The notes beneath the pieces are model-generated. The model did not search any database, was not told where the DNA came from, and saw only the letters and a list, made by a program, of their open reading frames with translations. From contig NC_080541.1 in NCBI RefSeq assembly GCF_028640845.1, forward strand, positions 161,146,502-161,210,501: a stretch of 64,000 bases of DNA, written 5' to 3'. Origin of the DNA: Ahaetulla prasina. Taxonomy: Eukaryota > Chordata > Lepidosauria > Squamata > Colubridae. Shown here in pieces: positions 32,912-43,795 of this stretch. A program made the position numbers and the translations under genes. Position 1 is the first letter of the stretch; each line of letters begins with the position of its first letter.

Positions 32912-34010
32912 ATATTCTGTAACACTAATGATGATGTCCACACGTGGCAATTTATAATGAACCTAATTGGCTAGGGTCAAACACCCAGTCCCATCATGAG
33001 ATATCTATACCAGGTTGCATTTACACTGTACAGTGAGCCATACAACTAGCTAATCATAGCTTAGCCTAAATATAAACCCAGTTATGATATGGCTTATATT
33101 CCATAGATTGAACTTGATGTGAAAATACATCCAGTTGGGCTTATTCAGAAACCATCTCTTAACCGCGATATGCAATTTCTTGAAATGTCAAAAGTAAAAA
33201 TGGGTGATAATGGAATTAATAATTGATGTTTTAATTAATTAGAATATTATTTGTATTAAGCATTTACCAATCTGTAAATTTCAAAGTATGGTAATCTGAA
33301 AGGATCAGAGGAGCAGAAACATTGTTCTGCTGAGCTTATCCACTGTTATCATAGCCACAAAGGACCATATCTGCGCTTTGGTGATAGTGATGTGATCATA
33401 CAAGAAAACGTGGCTATCCTATGTGACGGGCAAAGCAGATTTGGACATTTTGTCTGTTGAAATTTGAAAACCACCAGATGGCCTCTCAAAACGTTTTCTA
33501 CATCTTTTTCCTGAAATCTAATAATTGTGCAGATTTGGCATCTGCACCAATAAATAAGATACTTGGCGTCTCTGACAGGAAGTAACTTGGGAAGCCATAT
33601 GAATGCAATGCAGACTTCAAGCTACATTGACATTTTATCCAAGTATTGGGATGCCTGACTTTTTTTCACAACACACAAAGAAAGTCTCCAACTTGTGAAC
33701 CTAGGCACCCTTTTCTAGGATAATCTAGATTTATTTATTTAATTTATATGCTGCCCCTGTCGTGGATAAGGCAACTCTAGGTGGCTTATCATTTCCAAAC
33801 TACATTTTATTCAGGGTTGTTTTTGTTTTTTTAGTAACTGAATATCACTTCTTCAGTACTACCTGAGATTATATTGACAGCAAGCAAAAGTCATTAAGGA
33901 GGCATTTTTAATTAAAGCTTCCTGGGATTTGCTGTATAAGATTTATTTATAGTTACATCTGGTCCATGAAAAGGGACCTGGACAGATAATATCATATAAC
34001 ATCACACACG
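32912..34010. other. No gene recognised
   Basis: AT-rich sequence with a tttatttatttaatttatatgc segment near 33731-33755 that resembles the 3' end of a LINE or SINE in reverse. No coding frame of note. Confidence 0.4.
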
Positions 34011-34018
34011 CTATAAAG

Positions 34019-34158
34019 CAAAGGTCTTCAAACGTGGCAGCTTTAAGACTTGTGGACTTCAACTCCCAGAATTCTCCAGCCAGCATAGCATAGCTGGCTG
34101 GAGAATTCTGGGAGTTGAAGTCCACAAATCGTAAAGCTGCCAAGTTTGAAGACCTCTG
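34019..34158. mobile_element. hAT MITE, palindromic family A
   Basis: The two arms meet at gccagcatagcatagctggc. The target copies are ctataaag (34011-34018) and ctatagag (34159-34166). Confidence 0.9.
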
Positions 34159-34265
34159 CTATAGAGCAAAGACCCTGCTTTCAGGTGATTGCAGAAAAGC
34201 AGAGTTAGGATAACTCAGCAGATCGATCATAACATTAAGAGTGGTTGACTAGGAAGGAAACAAAA

Positions 34266-34498
34266 CAGTGGTGGATTTCAAAAGTTTTTACTACCGGTTT
34301 TGTGGGTGTGGCTTGCTCGGAGTGGCAGGGGAAGGATACTGCAAAATCCCCATTTCCTCCCGATCAGCTGGGAATTGGGAGGCAGAGAATAGATGGGAGC
34401 GGTGCCAGTCAGAATTTTTACTACCAGTTCTCTGAACTACTCAAAATTTCTGTACCGGTTCTTCAGAACTGGTCAGAACCTACTGAAACCCACCTCTG
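34266..34498 (+). mobile_element. hAT MITE, family C
   Basis: Ends are cagtggtggatttc and gaaacccacctctg with a perfect target duplication aaacaaaa (34258-34265 and 34499-34506). At 233 bp it is among the shortest full copies. Confidence 0.9.
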
Positions 34499-34506
34499 AA
34501 ACAAAA

Positions 34507-35272
34507 CTATCCCAGCCTACTTGTAATACAATCTGAGCTGCAATCAGTAAGTGATTGTCATGGCACAGAATCAAGCCTGAACATCTCTTCACCACATAGA
34601 AATTTCTGCGTTTAAGGAGCTTTAGAGGAATGGGTTGAAAAGCTGGAACCTCTACACCAGAACTGTGGTTGCTAGAGTTAGAGGCTGAGGAAGCTGCAAA
34701 AGAAAAGAAATAATTATAAATCTGCAAACTGTGTACATTACACACAGTGTGAATCTACATGGATGTAAACATTGCACAGCCGTGTTTTGAAAGCAAACAT
34801 GTTTTCAAAGCAAACATGTGTATCTCACAGCTGGCCTGGCAGTTGAGCTCAGGCACTTGTTAATCAGTGCAGCTGCAGAAGGTTCAATCGAGTGTGCAAA
34901 GAACGAGGTGCAGGAATGGCATTCGTGCAATCCAAGCAATTTGAACAATACCCGGTGGAGCAAATGTATTTGTGTTGGTTTTCTTTTGAATAGAATAGAA
35001 TACCCTGCTTGATGGTACAGTTTGATAATCAGAGGCAGAGCCTGAAGTGAGCTGTAACTTTTCAAGGTCTGCCTGCATTCCTATTTAGGGGAAGAATAAA
35101 ATCGTTATTATTATTATTTTTTTGAGAAACTGCCACTCCGTGCAGGGATCCTGCAATAATGCAATAATCTATCTTCTTCTTGAAAAGTATCCATTGGATA
35201 GGAGGCTTGAACTTTTCCTAACCTTTAACTGAAATAAAGGAGAAACGGTCTTGGATGACTTCTGTGTGATCC
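34507..35272. other. No gene recognised
   Basis: Open frames of 90 and 86 codons on the minus strand and 64 on the plus strand have no recognisable product. A ttattattatttttttg tract lies near 35105. Confidence 0.4.
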
Positions 35273-35280
35273 CTCTGAGG

Positions 35281-35415
35281 CAGGGGTCTCCAGCCTTGAC
35301 AACTTTAAGACTTGTGGACTTCAATTCCCAGAATTCCTCTGCCAGCTTTGCTGGCTGAGGAATTCTGGGAGTTAAAACACACAAGTCTTAAAGTTGCCAT
35401 GGTTGGAGACCCCTG
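35281..35415. mobile_element. hAT MITE, palindromic family A
   Basis: Two 66-bp arms around a 3-base centre, ends caggggtctccagcc and ggttggagacccctg, and a perfect target duplication ctctgagg (35273-35280 and 35416-35423). Arms differ at a handful of places. Confidence 0.9.
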
Positions 35416-35449
35416 CTCTGAGGCAATTTGAAGCATGTTTGTGGATAAC

Positions 35450-35642
35450 CTCTCAATTCCTTCAATTGATTTTAAATTTGTTATTTATTTTAAATGGGGT
35501 TTAGTTTTATAAATTTTTAAAATGCTAGGCTAATTATAATAAGTTTCTTAATTTCTATTTTAAATTGTACATTGTATTGTTATTTTTTACTGCTGCCTGT
35601 ACACCGCCCTGAGTCCTTCGGGAGAAGGGCGGTATAAAAATC
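35450..35642 (+). mobile_element. L2-like LINE 3' tail
   Basis: The end contains caccgccctgagtccttcgg and gagaagggcggtataaaaat, a hairpin-like signature of the L2/CR1-group 3' end. It leads straight into an AAAT repeat. The same tail in reverse is at 42536. Confidence 0.65.
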
Positions 35643-35645
35643 AAA

Positions 35646-35688
<43 letters not shown>

Positions 35689-35690
35689 AT
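35643..35690. repeat. (AAAT)12 microsatellite
   Basis: Twelve near-perfect AAAT units follow the LINE tail and probably grew from its terminal repeats. Confidence 0.95.
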
Positions 35691-36574
35691 CCCTTTCCAC
35701 AGAATTTTGTTTTGAGTCCCCTTCTTGCAACCCTCACTGAATCCTTTTTCTTAAGGTGGTACCCAGAACTGGACACAGTATAGCGGTAGAGTCAGCAAAG
35801 AAAAGAACTTTCCTGCAGCTGGATTTAAATGCAACCCATCCAGAAAGTTAATACTGGCATGCATTGTGGAGAATATTTGTGGACTCGATATGGACCTGAG
35901 GGATTCTTAGGAAAAGCAGATGGCAGGCACTGCAGCTCAGTGTTTTCTTTGGCAGTCTTCCCGTTGGATAAATGAACATTTATTAGGAATTTCTTGAGAA
36001 GTTTCTCCACCGGATAATAACCAGTTTCTGAGCGCCCATAACTTGGTCTGAAAATTCCATGTAGGCCCGGGTGACCTCCAAGCTTGGGAACTGCTGTATT
36101 AATAAAATTGGTATAATGGATTGAGGCAAGACTCAGACCTTGAAACATCCCACTCAATAATACCTGACTTCATTTTGATGAAGAGCTAATGATAAGACTC
36201 CGACTATAATTTCCAAGTGTGCTAATCATGATGTCGTTCAGCCCACAATTATGGCTAATTAAAATGATAGAGAATCGGCTATTGATTTACAGCTGTTAAC
36301 CTTGAATATTGAGCGATAGACAAGAGAGTTCCTGATACCTCATCAAGTTTCACTTGTCTGTCCTGTGGTTCCAGGAATGATAGGGTTGCTGCAATTGCTT
36401 TTAACTCTCACAGTACCCAACTTTAAGGTCTTTGAAGTTTAGAGCAATGAAGTTCAATGCATCTTAAAAACACCAGGCTATGAGGGCTGCTGGATGCACG
36501 CATACTTCAGAGGAAACTCAGTTAAGCTTAGTAGCCCAGCATAGGGTTGTGCTGTAAAACTGAAATTAACATTG
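35691..36574. other. No gene recognised
   Basis: The 110-codon minus frame (35825-36157) is unrecognised. No repeat family is obvious until the SINE. Confidence 0.4.
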
Positions 36575-36800
36575 TGATAGCAATAGCAATAGCACTTAAA
36601 TTTGTATACTGCTTACAGTCCTCTCTAAGAGGTTTACAGAGTCAGCATATTGCCCCCAACAATCTGGGTCCTCATTTTACCCATCTTGGAAGGATGGAAG
36701 GCTCAGTCAATCTTGAGCCAGTCGGGATCAAACTACTGGCAGTTGGCAGAATTAACCTGCAATATGGCATTCTAACCTCTGCGCCATCACGGCTCTTTGC
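36575..36800 (-). mobile_element. tRNA-derived SINE (second type)
   Basis: Reverse orientation. From the 3' side it reads agcaatagcaatagcac, then tgcccccaacaatctgg, ccttccatccttcc (in reverse as ggaaggatggaagg), and the polymerase III head at about 36770-36800. The hexamer-like agcaat tail matches its plus counterpart at 18953-19178. Confidence 0.75.
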
Positions 36801-36926
36801 AAAGGATATGTACTCTCGAAGAGGTGGGGTTTATCCCTCTTGCAGAGTAGCAGAGTTTCCTTCAATGCATTGAGCAAGCAGCTTCTGCGTTTTTCATTAA
36901 CGAAAAATGGATGCATCTATGCCATT

Positions 36927-37305
36927 CAGGCAGTCCTCTGTTCGCTATCACAACAGAGCCCAAAATTTCTCTCGCTAAGTAAGACCGTTGTTAATTGAGC
37001 TTTGCCCCTTTGATGACCTTTGTTGCCCCGGTTCTTAAAGGGAATTGCTGCAGTTAGTATAACATGGTTGTTAAGTGAATCTTGTCTCCTTTGCTTATCA
37101 GAAGGTCGCAAAAGGTGATCACGTGACCCTGGGACACTGCAACGGACATAAATAGATGTGAGTTGCCAGGCATCTGAATTTTGATCACGTGGTGTTGCAA
37201 CAGCCGTAAAAGTGTGAAAAATCATAGGTCATAGGTCACTTTTTGCAGCGCCCTTGGAACTTTGAACCGTCACTAAATGAATGTTTGTAAGTCAAGGATA
37301 ACCTG
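36927..37305 (-). mobile_element. Tigger-like element (copy 6)
   Basis: Ends are caggcagtcctctgttcgc and gtaagtcaaggataacctg; the right flank is TA. Interior landmarks are agaaggtcgcaaaaggtgatc and cacgtgaccctgggacac. Confidence 0.8.
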
Positions 37306-37811
37306 TAAGGAATATTAAGCAGCATTTTTCCCTGTAAGGAATACACAACCCCTGATTTTCAGGCAATGGATAGTTTAAAAAAAGGGGGGGGGGCAATTCC
37401 CAATCCACAGTAAATATTGCAGCATATCCTGAAAGGTAGCAGCAGCAATTGAATTTTGAGGATTTCAAAAGCCTTGAGAGTTGGGGCACCCACTCATTTG
37501 TGGTCCTTCACAGCCTCTAGCTTGATGGTCCTTGAAGCACAAACATTAGCAGATGTTGTTTGTGCTCTAAAAAAATTTTTCCTACCACCTGATTTTTGTC
37601 ACTCAGTTCCTGGTCTGACCCCTTTTTCTTACCACCTAGGAAACAAATATTGACCCCAGAAAAGCTTGACTGCTCTGAAAGCCACCTGTTTATGGAACTC
37701 CTTTCTTGAAAATTTGCATAAAAGAGCAAAGTCTCCCAGGTGAAGTTTTCTGTATGTAGACCTCATCCATCGAATGGTATTTTCTTGAACTCTGCATGTT
37801 AATAGAAGAAG
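37306..37811. other. No gene recognised
   Basis: A G run lies at about 37384-37392. Frames of 65-70 codons on both strands are not recognisable. Confidence 0.4.
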
Positions 37812-37906
37812 GATGTTCAACCTTGCCAATTTTAAGACTTGTGGATGTCAACTGCCAGAATTCCCCAGCCAGTCTTAAAATTGCCAAGGTTGGATTCCCT
37901 TGCTGC
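37812..37906. mobile_element. hAT family A, internally deleted
   Basis: ttcaaccttgccaattttaagac at the left pairs with gtcttaaaattgccaaggttgg at the right. The flanking duplication is unclear. Confidence 0.6.
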
Positions 37907-38540
37907 AGAACATAGTATCTTTCCAACTATTGATTATGTTGCATTTTTATTTGGAAAAATGTCAACCCTCCTACACCAAGTACTTATTTAGATTGCCTGT
38001 CAGAATATATTGAAAGGATGGAAGAAACCATCTTGCTTATTAAATTATACTCTGTTTGTTAAAACAATAAGATGGGTTGAAAGGTATTATGAAGTAATTA
38101 GCCTGCTCTAATTAAATATTTGAATATATATAGCAATGCTGGCTTAGCTACACCATAGCTGAGATTACCTTAGGTAACCTGCTGATGTGTTTGTGTGTTT
38201 TTGACTTTCTAAACTTGTTTTACATTAAGAACTGCACTGATGTAATGCTTCACTATGAATCTGAATAACAAGATTTAAGTAAGACTTTACATTATGCAGA
38301 GATCATTTTTTACAACGACTTTGCAAGCAGTCAGGCTACAACTTGTGCATTTCTCCCAACAACATGCAGAAAGTATTACCACAGAAGAAACTTAGGCTTG
38401 CTTGTGAAGATAGGGACATTTTAAAAGGTTATCTACATACAGTAGTTTTCAAAAAAGATAATCAGATAATCAGACTTTGCTAGACATATGTAGGAAAACA
38501 TGCAAAGCTTGCTGAAATCTGTGGCATGGTTGCAAAGTTG
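37907..38540. other. No gene recognised
   Basis: AT-rich sequence without an open frame above 60 codons. Confidence 0.4.
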
Positions 38541-38541
38541 G

Positions 38542-38770
38542 GTGTGTGTGTGTGTGTGCCTTTAATGCTGATTCTCAGAGACTGCCTGGACTAATCCCTG
38601 CAGTTTTATTAACAAGATTTTGCAGAAGTGGTTTGCCCTTGTCTCCTTCCCGGGGCTGAGAGACAATGACTGGCCTAAGGTCCTCCAGCTGGCTTTGTGT
38701 TTAAGGTAAGATTAGAATTCAGTCTCCAGGTTTCAAACCCGGCACCTTAATTAACTAGACCAAACTAGCT
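38542..38770 (-). mobile_element. Sauria-type SINE with Bov-B-like tail
   Basis: Reverse orientation. The (TG)n tail is at 38542-38558, followed by the Bov-B-like segment (gagactgcctggactaatcc), then ggctgagagacaatgactgg and the polymerase III head near 38730-38770. Bov-B LINE machinery is the likely mobiliser. Confidence 0.7.
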
Positions 38771-38797
38771 GACTGCAAAGTTGACCTCCCTTAGACT

Positions 38798-38805
38798 ATA
38801 TAGAC
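38798..38805. repeat. First of three target copies, atatagac
   Basis: The 8-mer atatagac recurs at 39500-39507 and as acatagac at 40006-40013, bracketing two different MITEs placed back to back. Confidence 0.9.
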
Positions 38806-39201
38806 CAGGGGTGTCAAACTCAAGGCCCTCAGGCTGGATGAGGCCCGCGAGGTGCTTAGATCTGGTCCGCAGGGCCACCCTGGAAACAGTGAAGGATTGG
38901 CCTGCAGTGCCTCTGCTAGCGAAATGGAGCTTGGGCGGGGGGAGCGCAGAGGGCTGCAGGAAGCTGTTCAGGCTGAAAACGGGGCCCAGGGGCAGAGGGC
39001 TAGCAAAACAAACTAAAAGCAAAACAAAACAAAAGCAGAAATGTTTCCCCTTTTGCATTTGAGCATGCAAGAAGGAACAGGAAAGGAGAAAGAGAAAGAG
39101 GAAAGAAAAAGAAGGAAAGATGGGAAGAGAGCAAGGAAGGAAAAAGAAGAAAAGGGGAAGGAAGGAGAAAGGAGAATGAAGAGAGAACAAAAAAGAAAAA
39201 A

Positions 39202-39237
<36 letters not shown>

Positions 39238-39499
39238 AGGAAGGAAAGTCCTGCCTTAGCACTTGGCCACCAGCAGATGGCAAGGCTCCTCTGGAGGACA
39301 AGGGTTTGGCGCTCTCCCTGGTCTCATCTTCTACCGCTGGAGACAATGGATCCCTCCAGCCCTGCCTGGGTCACTGCAGGTGCCCCTGACATGAGTGATG
39401 TCAACCTGGCCATACCCACCCCGGCCACGCCCATCCAGCTCCCCAAGGTCAAACACAACCCTGATGTGGCCCTCGATGAAATGGAGTTTGACACCCCTA
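38806..39499 (+). mobile_element. hAT MITE, family B, large (694 bp)
   Basis: Ends are caggggtgtcaaactcaagg and gagtttgacacccct, flanked by perfect atatagac copies. The interior contains a long purine-rich strand (39070-39200) and a GGCA repeat. A 193-codon minus frame and plus frames here are low-complexity artefacts. Confidence 0.9.
39202..39246. repeat. (GGCA)n tetranucleotide repeat
   Basis: About nine GGCA units followed by GGAA units, within the large family B MITE. Confidence 0.95.
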
Positions 39500-39507
39500 A
39501 TATAGAC

Positions 39508-40005
39508 CAGTGGTGAAATCTGAACTGGTTTGCTACCATTTTGCTGGCTGCACATGCGCATCAAGCACATGCTGTGAGCACGCACATGCACAGCATGTGC
39601 CAAAAGGAGGCTTGGGTAGGTAGGTAGAACAGCGAGGATGGGTTCAACTGTGCCACGTGATTTAGCTTCGCTAGAAAGCAGAATTTCCTGCTTTCTAGCA
39701 AATCTAAATCGCGCGGCACAGCAGAACCCACCCTCGCTGTTCTACTTACCTTCCCAATTCTCATTTTGGCACATGCTACGCACACGTGCATGCACAGTAC
39801 ATGCCAAAAGGAGGCTTGGGAAGATAAGTAGAACAGCGAGGGCGGGATCAGCTGTGGCATGTGATTTAGCTTTGCTAGAAAGCAGGATTTCCTGCTTTCT
39901 AGCAAAGCTAAACCGCGTGGCACAGCTGATCGTTGGAAATACCGATTCGGAGGAACCGGTAGCTTTTTTAAACTACCGGTTCACCTGAACCAGAGCAAAC
40001 CCCTG
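39508..40005 (+). mobile_element. hAT MITE, family C variant with internal hairpins
   Basis: Ends are cagtggtgaaatctg and caaacccctg. It starts exactly at the end of the second atatagac and ends at acatagac (40006-40013). Inside, two hairpins of the gctttctagc / gctagaaagc type occur at about 39659-39715 and 39859-39915. The element at 55711 has a related interior. Confidence 0.8.
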
Positions 40006-40013
40006 ACATAGAC

Positions 40014-40358
40014 TATAAATTTGATTAGCCATTCTGAGCAACTGGCATCAAATTAAGGACAATGATTAATAGCCTCCCAAGTTGTTAGATATTGTAGTAA
40101 TGTTGCACTGAAACAGAAGGCTTATTTTGGTTTGGGATACTGGATGGGCTTTTAGAAATATTTTAAAAAACTCACAGTAAATAACCACTCTTTATACCTG
40201 TACAAATTCTGATCAAGTCGCAACTACTGCACATAATTCAATACTTTTCTCCTTCTGCATTGCAGGATTTCTGCCAGTCAGGAATCCTGGGTTCAACGTG
40301 AATGATATCTAATGATTGTCTACCAGCACTTCAGGAAGGACGTAAAAATTAGGATTCC
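40014..40358. other. No gene recognised
   Basis: 345 bases of AT-rich sequence between two hAT insertions. Confidence 0.4.
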
Positions 40359-40366
40359 CTCTACAG

Positions 40367-40462
40367 CAGGGGTAGCCAACAGTGGCAATTTTAACACTTG
40401 GCTGGAGAATTCTGGAAGTTGAAGTCCGCAAGTCTTAATGTTGACAAGGTTGGACATCCCTG
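40367..40462. mobile_element. hAT MITE, family A, deleted
   Basis: Ends are caggggtagccaac and gttggacatccctg; flanks are ctctacag and ctctattg (6 of 8). Most of the left arm is missing. Confidence 0.7.
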
Positions 40463-40529
40463 CTCTATTGCAGGCATCCCCAAGGAGCCTCTGGAAGGTT
40501 GGAGAACCTTCTGGAGCAGAATGAGGCGT

Positions 40530-40557
40530 TTGTGTGTGTGTGTGTGAGAGAGAGAGC
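40530..40557. repeat. (TG)n(AG)n microsatellite
   Basis: Eight TG units followed by five AG units, the same composite order as at 20539. Confidence 0.9.
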
Positions 40558-41004
40558 TGAGGTAAAAGGGAAAATTGCCAGAAAATCACCCCCTCCTGTT
40601 CCACCAGCAGGTTTTCATTTTATCACTAATGGACTGACCGTTACCAGATGTCACGTGATCATGCATGCCAAATTTATCCACCTTTTGACATTATTGATGC
40701 AAATGAAAGTTTCTCATCATCTTCCTTGTAAAAGGGCACAGGGGCATAATGTGTGTGTTGAGGAAATAAAATGAGAGCCCACCTTAGGTCATGCCCTAAT
40801 GGCTGGCCGCTTAATCGCCAATGCCACACAGCGAGCCTTTAATGCAACACTAGAGCGGAATTATGTAAAATTAATGGGGCAGAAATCAAAGAAAAAAGCA
40901 CAGAATGAACAACTTCCCCAGGCATAGCCAGATGTAGATGTCACTTAGTTATACTGAGTTTTGTGTGTAAGTGTGTATGTCTGGAGGTGTGCGTGCCTAT
41001 GAAT
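40558..41004. other. No gene recognised
   Basis: Unique-looking sequence. A frame across the TG tract (40499-40774) is not a gene. Confidence 0.4.
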
Positions 41005-41220
41005 CAGTTTTTGAGCCCTGGAGATTGCCTGGATTAGTCCTGTCAGTTTTCATGATAAGGTTTTTCAGAAGTGGCTTGTCATTACCTCCTTCCTAGGGCT
41101 GAGAGAAAGTGACTGGCCCAAGGTCAACCATCTGGCTTTGTGCCTAAGGTGGAACTACAACTCACCGTCTTCTGATTTGTGGCCTACCTTAACCTTTGCA
41201 CCAGACTGACGTCCGTATAC
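41005..41220 (-). mobile_element. Sauria-type SINE with Bov-B-like tail
   Basis: Reverse orientation: ggagattgcctggattagtcc, cctagggctgagagaaagtg, actggcccaaggtcaacc, then the polymerase III head around 41150-41220. A TG-rich tail precedes it at 40960-41000. Confidence 0.7.
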
Positions 41221-41230
41221 TACATTATTA

Positions 41231-41631
41231 CAAGTAGTCCTCAACTTGCGGCCACAATTGATCCCCAAATTTTTCTTGCTACGTGAGACATTTATTAAGA
41301 ACCGTAAATTTTGCCCCATTTTTACAACCTTCCTTGCCAAAGTTGTTAAATGAATCATTGCAGTTGTTAAATTAGTAACACGGTTGTGAAGTAAATCTGG
41401 CTTCCCCATTTGACTTTGATCGTCAGAAGGTCGCAAAAGGGGTTCACCTGACCCTGGAACGCTGCAACCGTCATAACTGTGAATCGCTTGCCAAGCATCA
41501 GAATTTTGATCATGTGACCATGGGGGGGGGCTGCAATGGTCCCAAATGTGAAAAACGGTCATAAGTCACTTTTTCAATGGTGTAACTTTCAATGGTCACT
41601 AAGTGAGTTGTTGTAAGTGGAGAACTACTTA
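41231..41631 (-). mobile_element. Tigger-like element (copy 7)
   Basis: It begins caagtagtcctcaacttgcgg after TA and ends gtggagaactactta before TA. A G run (41523-41530) interrupts the interior. First of four copies within 2.6 kb. Confidence 0.8.
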
Positions 41632-41680
41632 TATTAGTTAGATTCTTTCTTTTTTTTTTGCAGAAAAGTATAGTATAGAG

Positions 41681-41815
41681 CAGGGGTCTCCAACCTTGGT
41701 CCCTTTAAGACTTGTGGACTTCAACTCCCAGAGTTCCTCAGCCAGCTTTGCTGGCTGAGGGACTCTGGGAGTTGAAGTCCACAAGTCTTAAAGGGACCAA
41801 GGTTGGAGACCCCTG
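41681..41815. mobile_element. hAT MITE, family A, near-perfect palindrome
   Basis: Two 66-bp arms differ at a single base around a ttt centre (135 bp). Target duplication gtatagag is perfect (41673-41680 and 41816-41823). Compared with siblings, both arms carry the same change near the ends (ggtccctttaag on one side, cttaaagggacc on the other). Confidence 0.95.
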
Positions 41816-41820
41816 GTATA

Positions 41821-42211
41821 GAGGTAGTCCTTGACTTAAGCCATTTGCTTAATGACCATTGGAAATTAAAACGGCACTGAAAAAAGTGACATTTATGTGC
41901 ATTTATGACCGTTGAAGCATCCCCAAGGTCACGTGATCAAAATTCAGGCACTTGGCATGTCCTTATGACAGTTGCGATGTCCCAGGAACACGCGATCAGC
42001 ATCTGTAACCTTCCCTGCCTGGCTTCCAACAAACAAAATCAATGGAGGTGGCCAGATTCCCTTAACGACTGCGTCATTCGGTTAACAACCGGAGTGATTC
42101 ACTTAACAACTGTGGCAAAAAGGTCATCATATGGGGCAAAACTCACTTAACTGCCTTGCTTAGCTATGGAAATTGGGGGTTTCATTGTGATCGTAAGTCG
42201 AGAACTATCTG
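41821..42211 (+). mobile_element. Tigger-like element (copy 8)
   Basis: It begins gaggtagtccttgac after TA and ends cgagaactatctg. Its first three bases are part of the right target copy of the hAT palindrome, so the hAT element inserted at the Tigger edge after the Tigger was in place. Confidence 0.8.
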
Positions 42212-42441
42212 TGTATTAAATAATGGTTATCTAAGGAAAAACATCTTACCTCATTGTATCCTGATGCTTATTGTGAAAAGAAAATAGCATACAGGTGACA
42301 GACACCATTTGTTTAGATACGACTTTTAGACTTGCTTAGACTTGTTTACAGTAGATATGACAGTTTAGATACGATTTTTTAAAAGTTTCTGGCTGACAAG
42401 AATTCACTGATAGGTGGATTTTTCGGTAATTTTCCTGCTAA

Positions 42442-42518
<77 letters not shown>

Positions 42519-42534
42519 TGATGATGATGATGAT
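42442..42534. repeat. (AAT)25(GAT)6 microsatellite
   Basis: Seventy-five bases of AAT repeat run into six GAT units and then the reversed tail of an L2-like LINE at 42536. The minus frame through it encodes a run of tyrosines and histidines and is not a gene. Confidence 0.98.
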
Positions 42535-42535
42535 G

Positions 42536-42930
42536 TTTTAATTTGTATACCGGCCTTCTCCCGAAGGACTCAGGGCAGTGAACAGGCAAATAAAATACAA
42601 ACAGAAACATACACCATAATTAAAACAACCCTTAAAAAACTGATTCAAGTATGCCAGAAATTTAAAATAACATTACACCCCATACAAATTACAACAATTT
42701 AAAACCCACAATTAAAATTTAAAATTTAAAATCAGGCCAGTCCAGCCATATGAAATAAATAGGTTTTAAGTTCGCGGCGAAAGGTCCTAAGGTCAGGTAG
42801 TTGTCGAACCCCGGGGGGGAAGCTCGTTCCACAGGGTAGGAGCCCCCACAGAGAAGGCCCTCCCCCTGGAAATGAAAGCTTATGAAAGCCCCTGGAAATG
42901 AAGGCCCTCCCCCTGAAAATGAAAGCTTAG
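42536..42930 (-). mobile_element. L2-like LINE 3' end
   Basis: Reverse of the tail at 35450: ataccggccttctcccgaagg, ctcagggcagtg, then AT-rich sequence and the block gaagctcgttccacaggg and ggagcccccacagagaagg. A short segment (ccctggaaatgaaagctta) is duplicated near 42870-42925. Confidence 0.7.
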
Positions 42931-42981
42931 CATCTGATGGGTGTGTTTTCCTTAAACAAGCTCCCTCTATTATAGAGAAGA

Positions 42982-43362
42982 CAGGTAGTTCCGACTTACA
43001 ACACTTTAGTGACCATTCAAAGTTACAACGACGCTGAAAAATGTGACTTACGACCGTTTTTCACCGTTACGACCTTTGCAGCATCCCCATGATCATGTGA
43101 TCAAAATTCAGAGGCTTGGCAACTGGCTCACAGTTATGACGGTTGCAGTGTCACATGATCCTTTTTACAATCTTCGGACAAGCAAAATCAACAGAGAAAC
43201 CAGATTCACTTAACAACTGGGTTACTAACTTTATCAGCTGCAGTGACTCACTTAACACGTGGCAAGAAAGGTCGTAAAATGGGGCAAAACTCACTTAACA
43301 AATGTCTCGTTTAACAACAGAAATTTTGGTCTTGATTGTGTTCGTAAGTCGAGGACTACCTG
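42982..43362 (+). mobile_element. Tigger-like element (copy 9)
   Basis: Ends are caggtagttccgacttac and cgtaagtcgaggactacctg; right flank TA. It is one of the better conserved copies (381 bp). Confidence 0.85.
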
Positions 43363-43371
43363 TATTAAGCA

Positions 43372-43795
43372 CAGTTGGTCTCCAACTTAAAACCCTTCAT
43401 TTAGCAACCATTCAAACTTATTACTGCACTGGAAAAAAATATTTAAAACCGGTTCTCACACTTATGACCATTGCAATATCCCCAAGGTCACATAAACAAA
43501 ATGTGGATGCTTGGAAGCTGGTATGTATTTGCCACGGTTGGAACACTCTGCGGTCATTGCCATTTGTAATTTTCCCTCCTGGCTTCTGGAAAGCAAAGTC
43601 AGTGGGAGAAACTGGATTCGCTTAATGACTGATGATTCAATTAATAACCATGACAAAAATTCATACAATTGGGCATGATTCACTTAACAACCACCTTGCT
43701 TAGAATTTAGAATTCTCACTTAACAACCACCTTGCTTAGAATTCCAACAACCATGGAAATTCTGGGGCCAATTCAGTTGTAAGTAGGATTACTGG
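43372..43795 (+). mobile_element. Tigger-like element (copy 10)
   Basis: It begins cagttggtctccaac only ten bases after copy 9 and ends near gtaagtaggattactgg before TA. A block of cacttaacaaccaccttgc is duplicated at 43681 and 43719. Confidence 0.7.

Noticed and set aside
38765..39346. 193-codon minus frame rich in Phe, Leu and Ser
   Set aside because: Translation of a purine-rich low-complexity interior of a family B MITE, including GGCA repeats.
42404..42610. Frame encoding runs of tyrosine and histidine
   Set aside because: Direct translation of the AAT/GAT microsatellite.
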